NCBI GenBank assembly: GCA_949752735.1
Contig: OX457042.1
Location: forward strand, 23,922,875-23,986,874
DNA: 64,000 nt
Direction of reading: 5' to 3'
From: Lumbricus terrestris
Lineage: Eukaryota; Annelida; Clitellata; Crassiclitellata; Lumbricidae
Shown: positions 59,901-63,010 of the stretch, piece by piece
Layout of the letters: each line of letters starts with the position of its first letter
How positions within the stretch are numbered: the stretch's first letter is position 1
Position numbers and translations under genes: made by a program
Notes under the pieces: model-generated
Database searches by the model: none
What the model was told of the DNA's origin: nothing
The model's input: only the letters and a program-made list of their open reading frames with translations

Positions 59901-62668
59901 CTTGGTACCTTTGCTCCATTGTTGCGATATCTTGATGAAAGCGTTCGCCATGTTCGTCACTAACCATACCACAGTTGTCAGGGAAGAAATCGAGATGGGA
60001 GTGAAGGAAATGCATCTTCAGCGACATAGGCTATTGCAGCGAAATTTCTGGTACTGCTTGAGCATGTCTTCTACTAGTTCCTTGTAGTTTTCTGCCCTAA
60101 CATTCCACAGAAAGTCTGTAGACACTAGACGAAAAGCATTCCATGCTTGTTTCGCATCACCCTCCAGCAAGTTGTTGAAGCGGTCATCTTTGAAAAGTTC
60201 TTTAATCTGAGGACCCACGAAGACTCCCTCTTCAATCTTTGCTTCGCTGAGTCGAGGGAATTTTTCATGCAGGTATCGGAAAGCTGGCGAAGTGCTGTCC
60301 ATGGCTTTCACGAAGTTCTTCACCAAACCTATTTTGATGTGAAGGGGTGGTAGTAGGATTTTGTGAGCCTCGACCAGAGCTGGGTGCTGGATATTCTTCT
60401 GTCCAACTGCCATATGTTTTGTCTGGGAGTCCATTCCTTCCGCACGTAGTGCAACTCTCTTGCCCGACTATCCCACACACACACAAGAACACATATATTC
60501 TGTATATCCTTGCTGCAGTCCCATTAAAATGGCAACTACCTTCAAATCACCGCACAGGTGCCATTTGTACCTGTTATAGTCAATGTAATGCAGTAGCTGT
60601 TTTAGCTTATCGTATGTCTCTTTCATGTGGACAGCATGCGCTAATGGAATAGATGGAAGACGGTTTCCATTGTGCAAAAGCACAGCCTTAAGACTCAGTG
60701 TCGAAGAGTCTACAAAGAGTCTCCATTCTTGTGGGTCATGAGTGATCTGTAAGGCATTCATGAGGTCGTCAATATTGGAACAGAATACCAGATTACCTTC
60801 CTTCATGAAGAAAGGTTCCAGCTGCTGATGGCGCTTTCTATGTGAAGTGATTGTGACATATTCTTCTGGAAGATTCCATTGTTGGAGTCTTGATCCTAGC
60901 AACTCTGCCTTGTTTTTGGATTAGTCCAAATCACGAACAAGGTCATTTAGTTCATCCTGTGTTATTCTGTGTGGGGTTGATGATGCACCACAGTGAAAAT
61001 CGGGATCACTGCATGCTGACGGACCAGGAGAAGAACATGTCGGCTCACCAGGCCTTGTCCTCATCAGATGATTCAACGAAAATATATTCTGCTGGAGGTT
61101 CTGGAATAGGAAGTCCATCACCATGTGGAACTGGTCTCAATGCAGACGGAATGTTTGGGTAGACTATTGTCGACTTCTTTTGCTTCGTTATTCCACCGGA
61201 AAGAGGAGGAACCAAGCAGAAGTAACAGTCATCTAAGTGGTTGCTTTGCTCTCTCCACACCATGGGAACTGCAAACGGCATTGATGGTCTTATGCCATTC
61301 AACCACTGTGAAAGCTGTGTTGTTTACATGGTGAAACATAAGAAATGAGCTATATGAAATATTTTCAAAACGAGAGCCAATAAAAACTTTTTATGGTTAT
61401 ATTCGTGTTCAGCACACCAAGATGTTACACATTAGGGCCTTTTCCAGTCAGTAACGATTTCTATGTTGACCAGTGTTTTTAATGTACTTTGAGCCTTTGA
61501 CTAGTAACTGGGTGCGGTGTGTCACCTGGATTTGTCTCTTTTCTAAATTAAGCGAAGATTATTATTATTACAATCTGGCCATGCAAAACAAGTGAAATAA
61601 AGGCCATGCAAAACAAGTGAAATAAAGGCCATAATTGTTCATCAATTATTTCTACATCTTAATATCTATGCCTGCTCTGACGCTCACTCTAGCTATTTGA
61701 CACACAACGAATCGATTAATAATTGTAAACCTACCTCCACAATTTGGATAGCAGATGCTAAGCGTACTTTCACGAAACTCCAGAGGCGATTTGTTAACAG
61801 CCAAGAAACTTCCACGCGGTGTCACCATGACGGCTTTATTGTGCACCTGCAGGTGACAACTGGAGCCAAACCTACGAGAATTGGCCAGCGTGGAGTCATG
61901 GTTTCCCCACGTAGGGGTCGATGGCATCGTTGACGTTCCACCATAGGTTATCGATGGTGGAGGCAGCCTCATGCCGGCATGCCCGGCAGGATACTCGTAT
62001 CCGGAACGCTGCGAATGGATTCGGGTGCCGCGGGTGATGAGAGAACTGTGACGCCGGTTGGAGGCACTCCCATCTGGATACGACAGTGTCTCCGAGTGAC
62101 TCCGCCTCATGCCAACATCGTTTTTGGTGAGCAGCACGAGGCCCTGTTCGTTACGCGTGGAATTGCAAAAAGTCACGGAAAGTCCAAGATGAAGTTCGCT
62201 GCCGCACTGCGACCTCGTCTTAGGTCGGGCCAACGACGCTGACGAGCTCCGCTTTACGCCCGACCCGTTTGATGCCACGACGAGCGATCGGCGGCTGGCC
62301 ATCGACGGACTTGTTTTCGGTGGTGCTTCCTGGAAGGTGCTCGCAGAACGCGGCCGATTCTTCTGACCTGTGAACATCGACGAAAAGCTCTCCTTGCGTG
62401 TCTGCAGATTTCGCGTGTACGACGGTTGCGTGACAACGCTTGGACTCAGGAAAGTGTTGTAGAGCTTCGCAGAAGACTGTTCTTGATGTTCACTGGCAGA
62501 GTGAGACCTCTCCCGGAATTTGTCTGAAACGGATGACAGGAAGGAGAGAAGACCGACTTTCTCATTTGAAGGAATCGCCTGTAAGTTTGCGCGTCTTGAA
62601 GACTCGATCAGAGGCAATGATTTCTGGCTGGAGCCCAAATCCATGACCGCTTTCGCTGTTTCCTGCAT
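17578..62668 (-). CDS. SLC4A11: SLC4A11 orthologue (BTR1/NaBC1-type SLC4 membrane transporter), 1,102 aa, 18 coding exons
   Basis: Coding exons: complement(join(17578..17638,18482..18651,19955..20147,20831..21004,21363..21543,22780..22886,23731..23995,24474..24547,25425..25557,28734..28847,32553..32690,37829..37916,39727..39948,40643..40766,41105..41189,48855..49059,51625..51665,61735..62668)). All junctions use GT-AG, phases agree, and the sum is 3,309 nt. Residues 1-325 are a Ser-rich N-terminus, 326-537 the cytoplasmic SLC4 domain, and about 570-1083 the multi-pass membrane domain. Diagnostic matches to vertebrate SLC4A11 are [40 protein letters not shown] and [14 protein letters not shown]. 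Members of the clade move H+/OH- across the plasma membrane; coupling to borate, NH3 or water is debated. The family has a shorter N-terminus in human (about 100 residues before the first shared block). Uncertain points: the exon 14/15 boundary and whether exon 1 is the only 5' exon. Confidence 0.93.
17719..17945. repeat. (CAT)n(CAC)n trinucleotide array in SLC4A11 intron 17
   Basis: About 14 CAT then about 57 CAC triplets, then CAT again. On the transcribed strand this is (GTG/GGT)n and (ATG)n and ends about 80 nt before the last acceptor. The poly-His, poly-Gly and poly-Val frames are artefacts. Confidence 0.97.
18120..18476. repeat. 27-bp tandem repeat abutting the exon 17 donor
   Basis: Units containing GACTTATCCAAGATAACTGA repeat with growing regularity toward the exon; the last five copies are nearly identical. 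The array stops at the donor site itself. Confidence 0.9.
18482..18651 (-). CDS. SLC4A11: SLC4A11 exon 17 (residues 1027-1083)
   Basis: TTTTTCCAG acceptor and TTAG|GTAAGC donor. Encodes [17 protein letters not shown] followed by two hydrophobic segments, [17 protein letters not shown] and [13 protein letters not shown]. The PQRKIH motif is the strongest single SLC4A11 signature here. Confidence 0.97.
18652..19138 (-). other. SLC4A11 intron 16, proximal part
   Basis: No repeat or coding block recognised; low-complexity stretches only. Confidence 0.5.
19139..19405. repeat. C-rich tandem repeat, about 97-bp higher-order unit
   Basis: A short CGGACAATTACCCC-type motif is repeated, and a larger block from 19200 recurs at 19297. 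It sits in SLC4A11 intron 16. Confidence 0.88.
19645..19870 (-). mobile_element. SINE family A, full-length, in SLC4A11 intron 16
   Basis: Reverse orientation. Contains GGATTCGAACC (B box complement) and CACCACCATGCC head, with the 3' end CTATAGCGCCCCTTCATG. Sense to SLC4A11. Confidence 0.87.
19955..20147 (-). CDS. SLC4A11: SLC4A11 exon 16 (residues 962-1026)
   Basis: TATTATAG acceptor and GAACAG|GTAACC donor. Encodes [20 protein letters not shown], a hydrophobic helix, [18 protein letters not shown] and [10 protein letters not shown]. The RETR and PRPVL(D/Y)GLFLY motifs match human SLC4A11. Confidence 0.97.
20148..20830 (-). other. SLC4A11 intron 15
   Basis: No feature recognised. A 74-codon plus-strand frame at 20240-20464 has no support. 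Confidence 0.5.
20831..21004 (-). CDS. SLC4A11: SLC4A11 exon 15 (residues 904-961)
   Basis: TTTTGTAG acceptor and CTCAA|GTAATT donor. Encodes [20 protein letters not shown] then [19 protein letters not shown], matching human SLC4A11 ([26 protein letters not shown]). The first three residues depend on which exon 14 donor is used. Confidence 0.93.
21363..21543 (-). CDS. SLC4A11: SLC4A11 exon 14 (residues 844-904)
   Basis: GTCTGCAG acceptor. Encodes [20 protein letters not shown] and VNSPDNRL. The chosen donor, CAGCT|GTTAGG (21362), keeps phase with exon 15. A second candidate, GGTTG|GTGTCT at 21373, would need a downstream shifted acceptor (after AATGAAG) and gives a junction closer to human NRLVKG. 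Neither donor is strong. Confidence 0.85.
21645..22196. mobile_element. 552-bp hAT-type MITE with perfect 8-bp TSD, SLC4A11 intron 13
   Basis: Ends CAGGGCTGTTAA and TTAACAGCCCTG form a perfect 12-bp inverted repeat. ATGCCCAC flanks both sides (21637-21644 and 22197-22204). The arms consist of repeated CCAATACCAATACT-like and GATACTTTATCGCGATA-like words, so the element is largely self-complementary. Confidence 0.93.
22205..22779 (-). other. SLC4A11 intron 13, remainder
   Basis: No recognisable feature apart from AT-rich DNA. Confidence 0.5.
22780..22886 (-). CDS. SLC4A11: SLC4A11 exon 13 (residues 808-844)
   Basis: GCTTTCAG acceptor and AAGC|GTAAGT donor. Encodes [20 protein letters not shown] and [15 protein letters not shown]. 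The LSDCALP-type motif is shared across SLC4 proteins. Confidence 0.96.
22887..23730 (-). other. SLC4A11 intron 12
   Basis: No feature recognised. Confidence 0.5.
23731..23995 (-). CDS. SLC4A11: SLC4A11 exon 12 (residues 720-808, large extracellular loop)
   Basis: GATTAATAG acceptor and AAAGAC|GTGAGT donor. A hydrophilic loop contains the sequon NDT at residues 733-735. It leads into [20 protein letters not shown], matching human MLGTLWLGYTLYQFKK. The human loop at this place carries the N-glycosylation sites, so glycosylation here is a reasonable inference. Confidence 0.96.
24474..24547 (-). CDS. SLC4A11: SLC4A11 exon 11 (residues 695-720)
   Basis: TTACGCCAG acceptor and TATG|GTAAGA donor. 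Encodes [20 protein letters not shown], nearly identical to human [20 protein letters not shown]. Confidence 0.96.
24607..24833 (-). mobile_element. SINE family A, full-length, in SLC4A11 intron 10
   Basis: Reverse orientation, with GGATTCGAACC and CACCACCACGCC head and GTTATAGCGCCCCTTCAAG 3' end. It lies 59 bp upstream of exon 11. Confidence 0.87.
25425..25557 (-). CDS. SLC4A11: SLC4A11 exon 10 (residues 651-695)
   Basis: TTGTTTGTAG acceptor and ACAAG|GTTAAT donor. Encodes [20 protein letters not shown] and [19 protein letters not shown]. Human has [20 protein letters not shown]. Confidence 0.96.
25558..27229 (-). other. SLC4A11 intron 9, exon-proximal half
   Basis: Contains short (AAT)n and (AAC)n runs near 25662 and 25867, a longer (TAA)n tract, and an antisense LINE-tail-like start (TGGAGCCATTACAAGGGCGCC at about 26835). 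No coding block. Confidence 0.45.
26746..26818. repeat. (TAA)n(TGA)n microsatellite
   Basis: About 16 TAA triplets followed by GATGATGATGATGA, next to a degraded GGGCGCC-type LINE end in reverse orientation. Confidence 0.92.
27230..27435 (+). mobile_element. LINE ORF C-terminal remnant with (TA)n tail
   Basis: With frame breaks it reads TEVSQ, NFWNRLP, then a KRFKTIF-like motif, the usual end of CR1/L2-type reverse-transcriptase ORFs (xxWNxLP then FKxxLK). An (AT)n tail follows at 27408-27434. Confidence 0.55.
27436..28733 (-). other. SLC4A11 intron 9, distal half
   Basis: Short (TA)n and (CA)n near 28165-28200. No other feature recognised. Confidence 0.5.
28734..28847 (-). CDS. SLC4A11: SLC4A11 exon 9 (residues 613-651)
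   Basis: GAATTACAG acceptor and CTAAAG|GTCTGT donor. Encodes [20 protein letters not shown] and [11 protein letters not shown]. The [13 protein letters not shown] segment is the most conserved part of the transport core. Confidence 0.97.
28848..30468 (-). other. SLC4A11 intron 8, proximal part
   Basis: No recognisable repeat or coding block. Confidence 0.45.
30469..32177. mobile_element. TTAA-bounded element(s) with three copies of a 20-bp palindrome
   Basis: The outer ends are TTAACCCATTAGTGCCC (30469) and GGGCACTAATGGGTTAA (to 32177), a perfect 17-bp inverted repeat with TTAA termini as in piggyBac-type insertions. The palindrome GCGTCCGTTATAACGGACGC lies next to the left end; close variants lie near 30839 and 32026, adjoining inner inverted GGGCACTAGCCC/GGCTAGTGCCC ends. 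This may be one composite or two MITEs of about 400 and 170 bp. No transposase frame is visible. Confidence 0.72.
31855..31902. repeat. Dispersed repeat C, partial copy 3
   Basis: Contains CGCTCGTAAATAAGCTGGTG, matching the core of the copies at 6225 and 16485. Confidence 0.6.
32421..32540. repeat. 60-bp tandem duplication next to the exon 8 donor
   Basis: AGATACAGTGA, ACAGATTGACAAACATAGAC and (GACA)n recur with a 60-bp period. The array ends about 12 bp from the exon 8 splice donor at 32552. Confidence 0.9.
32553..32690 (-). CDS. SLC4A11: SLC4A11 exon 8 (residues 567-613, first membrane helix)
   Basis: TTTTGTTTAG acceptor and ATTG|GTAATG donor. Encodes [20 protein letters not shown] then [16 protein letters not shown]. 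Human has [24 protein letters not shown]. An NNTS sequon pair follows the first helix. Confidence 0.96.
32830..33060. repeat. Degenerate tandem repeat with AGTGGTTCTCTAATG units
   Basis: AGTGGTTCTC or close variants followed by TAATGGCAAAAT recur roughly every 45-55 bp in intron 7. Confidence 0.65.
33081..35107 (+). mobile_element. 5'-truncated non-LTR retrotransposon (CR1/L2/Jockey-type LINE)
   Basis: It consists of a reverse-transcriptase frame, a 3' UTR with a hairpin near 34934-34949, an AATAAA at 35077-35082 and a (TTGAG)n tail ending about 35107. The endonuclease domain is missing, so it is a 5'-truncated insertion. It is antisense to SLC4A11, within intron 7. Confidence 0.9.
33089..34822 (+). 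CDS. LINE reverse transcriptase, N-terminally truncated, otherwise open
   Basis: The frame is open for 578 codons from 33089 (the first ATG is at 33275) to TGA at 34820-34822. Reverse-transcriptase motifs occur in order: [55 protein letters not shown], the catalytic FADDTN (about residue 240 from the ATG), and the C-terminal GPCVWNSLP with a FKREFKQHL ending. The absence of stops suggests a recent insertion. No endonuclease is present, so it is unlikely to be autonomous. Confidence 0.93.
   Translation, partial: HKNETFQSPDSFTIDGLEIKDKKLIAASFNDYFTEIGPKLATEIGNSKCNYKDFLTESSHNSMGIQLTTPTEVISLASTIKDTHSCGEDGIDPHVAKFTIDEISIPLARIINCSILTGSVPNKLKIAKVIPIFKTGESNKLSNYRPISVLPYFSKYFEKIMHMRLTNYLESKKTITNSQYGFRTGHSTFMALLEMHKKITEAIDNKLFSIGIFFDLSKAFDTVDHKILIGKLEHYGVRGIALAWFCDYLHNRKQYVSYDNHLSEQLSIRCGVPQGSILGPLLFLIYINDITNSSSNFHFIIFADDTNAFLSDKSLELLYARAGKELDCLSEWFKANKLSLNLSKTNYIIFRSKNKILPILNTGIKIDSKEITQVATTKFLGVYVDEHLTFNDHVSIITKKVAKNIGIIYRIRHVLQRPILINLYNTLILPYFSYCNIIWASNYHSHLTRLILLQKRIVRIICGLKYNESTSTYFRKLRILSLSNINELQIGTFMYRFKHKLLPESFTKYFHCNMDVHSHYTRSCNKYHKDFARTKTRQFCISYRGPCVWNSLPVSLTNVPTVRIFKREFKQHLIGLK
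35108..35582. other. SLC4A11 intron 7 sequence, no feature
   Basis: AT-rich, nothing recognised. Confidence 0.45.
35583..35760 (-). mobile_element. LINE-like 3' end with (TATTG)n-type tail
   Basis: TTGTATTGTATTGCATCGTATTC then TTTATAAAGCAC resembles the reversed 3' end at 62775 and 6421. Homology beyond the first 60 bp is uncertain. Confidence 0.4.
35939..35968. repeat. (CAA)n microsatellite
   Basis: About nine ACA/CAA triplets following GATGGGACAAC, possibly the tail of an unrecognised retroelement. Confidence 0.85.
36293..36364. repeat. (GTAT)n microsatellite
   Basis: About 17 GTAT units directly precede GGACATTTATATAACGCC, a reversed LINE/SINE 3' terminus. Confidence 0.95.
36365..36575. 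repeat. About 20-22-bp minisatellite of CCTCACAAAGGTGC units
   Basis: Roughly nine diverging copies of ATAACCTCACAAAGGTGCTT. The first copy adjoins the TATATAACGCC LINE/SINE end, and the unit resembles its CTCAGAGGCGC motif. Confidence 0.8.
36576..37339 (-). other. SLC4A11 intron 7 sequence, no feature
   Basis: No repeat or coding block recognised. Confidence 0.45.
37340..37455 (+). mobile_element. LINE/SINE 3'-end fragment
   Basis: GTCGTGAGCGCCCCCGAGTAG followed by CTTGAAGAGTCAATA, a decayed version of the shared LINE/SINE A terminus. Confidence 0.55.
37829..37916 (-). CDS. SLC4A11: SLC4A11 exon 7 (residues 538-567)
   Basis: AACGTTTCAG acceptor and GACG|GTATGT donor. Encodes [20 protein letters not shown], equivalent to human [22 protein letters not shown], the segment leading into the first membrane helix. 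Confidence 0.93.
37970..38235 (+). mobile_element. LINE 3' UTR fragment with (GATT)n tail
   Basis: The core TCCCTAGACAGCGGGATTAT and TTTAGGG closely follow the layout of the 3' UTR at 34921-34967, including the hairpin. An AATAAA follows near 38191, then TTTGATTGATT repeats. Confidence 0.7.
38630..38800 (+). mobile_element. LINE ORF C-terminal remnant and 3' end
   Basis: One frame reads [11 protein letters not shown] then [11 protein letters not shown], matching the usual WNxLP/LKTxLF end of CR1/L2-like ORFs, and then GGATCTGGAGCACTTCTCAG, the LINE terminal motif. Confidence 0.6.
38797..38904. repeat. 27-bp duplication followed by (GACA)n
   Basis: GTGAATGGATACGTGAATTA is present twice in tandem, followed by ten or so GACA units. 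Confidence 0.9.
39053..39125 (-). mobile_element. Reversed LINE/SINE 3'-end fragment
   Basis: ATTCATTCAGAGG then TTATATAGCAGCCCGCTGA and CTCAGAAGTGCTCCCAG, a decayed copy of the shared terminus. Confidence 0.55.
39181..39476 (-). mobile_element. hAT-type MITE, left-truncated copy of the CAGGGGCGGAT family
   Basis: The right end reads CCATGGCCGGATTGG and GGATCCGCCCCTG, and the body has CCGAAAAATCTGATGACC like the other copies. The opposite terminus is lost. Confidence 0.8.
39727..39948 (-). CDS. SLC4A11: SLC4A11 exon 6 (residues 464-537)
   Basis: TATATGTAG acceptor and CTATCT|GTGAGT donor. Encodes [20 protein letters not shown] then [18 protein letters not shown]. Human has ARTFATMFSD and EEEFKEALVHQRQLL. 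The distal half is a variable linker. Confidence 0.95.
39949..40642 (-). other. SLC4A11 intron 5
   Basis: AT-rich, no feature recognised. Confidence 0.5.
40643..40766 (-). CDS. SLC4A11: SLC4A11 exon 5 (residues 422-463)
   Basis: TGTGTTACAG acceptor and AAAGAG|GTAATT donor. Encodes [20 protein letters not shown] and [12 protein letters not shown]. Human has [20 protein letters not shown] and VRFVILVLAP. Confidence 0.96.
41105..41189 (-). CDS. SLC4A11: SLC4A11 exon 4 (residues 394-422)
   Basis: TTCCTTACAG acceptor and GTCCT|GTAAGT donor. Encodes [20 protein letters not shown] then DQSWVCVL, matching human HLLSDTIQGV and YQQSWLCI. Confidence 0.94.
41190..43839 (-). other. SLC4A11 intron 3, exon 4-proximal part
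   Basis: Mostly unremarkable AT-rich DNA. A TTTCTGCAGGAGGGGCAAAG stretch near 41472 may be a transposon fragment, and a motif cluster lies at 41588-41626. Confidence 0.4.
41588..41626 (-). promoter_or_regulatory. Candidate internal promoter element cluster (YY1-, octamer- and CRE-like)
   Basis: Within 39 bp the minus strand reads CAAGATGGCGC (YY1-type), ATGCAAAT (octamer) and CGTGACGC (CRE-like). It lies about 400 bp upstream of exon 4 in the direction of transcription. Motif matches only; no transcript evidence. Confidence 0.3.
43840..43960. promoter_or_regulatory. Candidate CpG-containing regulatory island
   Basis: Unlike its AT-rich surroundings, this stretch has GTAACGGCG, GAGCCAATATGGCCGACC (CCAAT and YY1-like), AGTCGC and CCACGCCC (GC/CACC box). 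It follows a GC-richer block from about 43690. Motif evidence only. Confidence 0.25.
44255..44460. repeat. CAA-rich minisatellite, AGCAATGCAACA units
   Basis: Irregular tandem copies of AACAAAAGCAATGCAACAAG. It is closely related to the array at 46010. Confidence 0.85.
44461..45481 (-). other. SLC4A11 intron 3, middle
   Basis: A 28-31-bp duplication (ATTACATTGTAAATTACATC twice, 44543-44600). Otherwise nothing recognised. Confidence 0.45.
45482..45712 (-). CDS. Orphan exon-like block, 77 codons, unknown protein
   Basis: A 231-nt frame without stops, bounded by a good pyrimidine-rich acceptor (CTGGTGCAACAG) and a donor (TTACCG|GTAACT), in phase 0 on both sides. It reads [20 protein letters not shown] and [19 protein letters not shown] and looks like an ordinary globular protein. 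It cannot belong to SLC4A11: exons 3 and 4 join directly in phase 1 with human-like continuity, and inserting this block in that phase hits a stop. I do not recognise the family. It could be an exon of a nested gene or a captured gene fragment. Confidence 0.5.
46010..46170. repeat. 23-bp minisatellite, ACACAACAATAGCAATGCAA units
   Basis: About seven head-to-tail copies, the first three identical. Related to 44255-44460, 1.6 kb away. Confidence 0.92.
46660..46920 (-). mobile_element. LINE ORF C-terminal remnant
   Basis: The minus strand reads [35 protein letters not shown] and [12 protein letters not shown], the typical C-terminus of RTE/CR1-like reverse transcriptases (LGHVLR, EGKRxxGRPR, AxDRxxW). 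The remainder of the ORF is absent. Confidence 0.75.
47213..47320 (+). mobile_element. LINE 3'-end fragment
   Basis: Ends GGTCGGGAGCGCCTCTGAGG and AGGGGCGCTATATAAATG, the consensus-like form of the shared LINE/SINE A terminus. It is preceded by a FENHSL-type ORF end. Confidence 0.7.
47460..47895 (+). mobile_element. Decayed CR1/L2-like LINE 3' half with (TGAT)n tail
   Basis: One interrupted frame reads [41 protein letters not shown] and [15 protein letters not shown], the usual C-terminal order of L2/CR1 reverse transcriptases, with two stops. The 3' end is GGAGCACCTCTGAGCAGG then CATATAAATTC and TGATTGATTGATTG. Confidence 0.78.
48391..48495 (-). mobile_element. Reversed LINE/SINE 3' end with (CAAT)n tail
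   Basis: About 12 CAAT units precede TTTATATAGCGCCCTCCAAG and TCTACTCAGAGGTGCT. Confidence 0.8.
48553..48730. mobile_element. 178-bp hAT-type MITE with perfect 8-bp TSD, SLC4A11 intron 3
   Basis: Ends CAGGGCTTAAAGTGTG and CACACTTTAGGCACTG match inversely at 14 of 16 positions. CTACAGGG flanks both sides (48545-48552 and 48731-48738). An internal GGGGCGTCCAGGCACTT block is duplicated. It lies about 125 bp from exon 3. Confidence 0.92.
48855..49059 (-). CDS. SLC4A11: SLC4A11 exon 3 (residues 326-394)
   Basis: TTTCTCTAG acceptor and GACTCAG|GTGGAA donor. Encodes [20 protein letters not shown] and [17 protein letters not shown], ending VLFTHDS. Human has KNFKEEIRAHRDLDGF and MLFTDAG. Start of the conserved cytoplasmic domain. 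Confidence 0.95.
49485..50100 (-). mobile_element. Decayed RTE/CR1-like LINE C-terminal region
   Basis: With frame breaks the minus strand reads [53 protein letters not shown] and [11 protein letters not shown], the thumb and C-terminal motifs of a non-LTR reverse transcriptase. Confidence 0.78.
50165..50565 (-). mobile_element. LINE ORF end and 3' UTR (family shared with 62775)
   Basis: Minus strand reads [20 protein letters not shown] and a [13 protein letters not shown] end, then ACTGGGAGCGCTTCTGAAAG and GCGCTTTATGAATGG. It is homologous over about 200 bp to 62775-63010. Confidence 0.75.
50566..51624 (-). other. SLC4A11 intron 2, remainder
   Basis: A degraded TTTATATAGCGCC LINE/SINE tail at about 51425-51440; nothing else recognised. 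Confidence 0.45.
51625..51665 (-). CDS. SLC4A11: SLC4A11 exon 2 (residues 312-325, 41-nt micro-exon)
   Basis: TCTGTTTAG acceptor and CTAGAG|GTCAGT donor enclose 41 nt coding [14 protein letters not shown]. Phase 1 in and phase 0 out is exactly what exons 1 and 3 need. The product corresponds to human CVLLHTSRKY, directly before the KNFKEEIRAH block. Confidence 0.82.
51666..52544 (-). other. SLC4A11 intron 1, no feature
   Basis: A GGGGATCATCCATTAATTA-like motif is partly doubled near 51990 and 52020. Otherwise unremarkable. Confidence 0.45.
52545..52860 (-). repeat. Dispersed repeat D, inverted copy 1
   Basis: Aligns with 57345-57640 over about 300 bp (for example TATGCTTTAGTAATATGATT and GCATGACTTAAGCACTACAG). 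Its low end is the inverse of plus-strand sequence at about 2860-2945. Confidence 0.75.
52861..56842 (-). other. SLC4A11 intron 1, long stretch without recognised genes
   Basis: Several short open frames (52981-53299, 54000-54515, 55019-55394) show no splice context or recognisable motifs. AT-rich AGAATTAG-like words recur near 55500-55700. Confidence 0.4.
56843..56875. repeat. Perfect 16-bp-arm palindrome within CTAGTG repeats
   Basis: CTAGCAAGTGCTAGTG, one base, then CACTAGCACTTGCTAG. The surrounding 56822-56886 is built of CTAGTG/CACTAG words. Confidence 0.95.
57250..57640 (-). repeat. Dispersed repeat D, inverted copy 2
   Basis: The minus strand contains ACCAGGTTGCGGTTTG and TAATTTTTGTCT, the 3' end seen at 2970-3030, and extends into the 300-bp block shared with 52545-52860. 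Confidence 0.75.
57641..58207 (-). other. SLC4A11 intron 1, no feature
   Basis: A 63-codon minus frame at 57843-58034 (with CPKC) was examined but has no flanking splice support. Confidence 0.4.
58208..58440 (+). mobile_element. SINE family A, full-length, antisense in SLC4A11 intron 1
   Basis: GGCGTGGTGGTGCAGTGGTG head, perfect B box GGTTCGAATCC at about 58262-58272, and GAGCGCCTCTGAGTAGAG then GACGCTATAGCAAAT 3' end, followed by AAATAAATAAA. Confidence 0.88.
58441..59793 (-). other. SLC4A11 intron 1, no feature
   Basis: No repeat or coding block recognised. Confidence 0.45.
59794..61302 (-). pseudogene. Decayed single-exon copy of a widespread [12 protein letters not shown] dispersed protein family
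   Basis: Pieces in shifting minus frames follow the order of a protein family I know as highly repeated in many invertebrate genomes: [103 protein letters not shown], then [14 protein letters not shown] and [12 protein letters not shown]. At least four frame breaks (near 61070, 60475, 60410 and 60020) and one stop (TAA near 60925) show it is dead. Function is unknown; it is probably mobile-element derived. Confidence 0.82.
61579..61632. repeat. 25-bp tandem duplication
   Basis: CCATGCAAAACAAGTGAAAT and its following bases occur twice head to tail. Confidence 0.9.
61735..62668 (-). CDS. SLC4A11: SLC4A11 exon 1 (residues 1-311, Ser-rich N-terminal extension)
   Basis: Start ATG in CACCATGC, with in-frame TAG upstream; donor GTGGAG|GTAGGT at 61734. 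The 934-nt exon encodes a basic, Ser-rich, apparently disordered region with repeated R/K-x-x-S sites ([33 protein letters not shown]), candidate kinase or 14-3-3 sites. It ends [15 protein letters not shown], which may match the ESIRFFVNVN part of human. Membership of SLC4A11 rests on phase and this weak match, because intron 1 is 10 kb. Confidence 0.72.
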
Positions 62669-62722
62669 GGTGAATGATGCTGCAGAATCTACTAGCCAGA
62701 AACTACGCTGATTCTATCTAAC
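62669..62722 (-). other. SLC4A11: 5' UTR part of the first coding exon, with its acceptor
   Basis: TAAATGTTTCAG at the upstream edge is a credible acceptor, and the 54 nt to the ATG contain an in-frame stop. A further untranslated exon should therefore lie above 62722. Confidence 0.45.
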
Positions 62723-62774
62723 CTGAAACATTTACAAAACAAATCCATTACAAATAACCAATGATATTCTATTG

Positions 62775-63010
62775 CATTGTACTGTATTGCATCCACACAT
62801 TTATAAAGCGCCTCTACTACTGTGAACCGTTCAGAGGCACTCAAACTTGGCAAAGTAACAAGATAAGAAGTAGGCTTTGAGATGAGCAAAGAAAGAGGAG
62901 GGATTACCAGCTCCAGGATTTGAGAAGGAGAAGATGGGGGACAGTATACCTTGCAAGGAAAGGGACCAATTCAGGAAAACAACCGGGACTGAGCCATAGC
63001 TGTTCTAGCA
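62775..63010 (-). mobile_element. LINE ORF end and 3' UTR fragment
   Basis: TGTACTGTATTGC tail, TTTATAAAGCGCCTCTAC and TTCAGAGGCACTC, then GACTGAGCCATAGCTGTTCTA, homologous to 50165-50480 in the same orientation. Confidence 0.7.

Noticed and set aside
17578..62668. Assignment to another SLC4 member (AE-, NBC- or NDCBE-type)
   Set aside because: The [19 protein letters not shown] and GRTFAT(L/M)F segments match SLC4A11 specifically as I know the family, rather than the anion exchanger or sodium bicarbonate forms.
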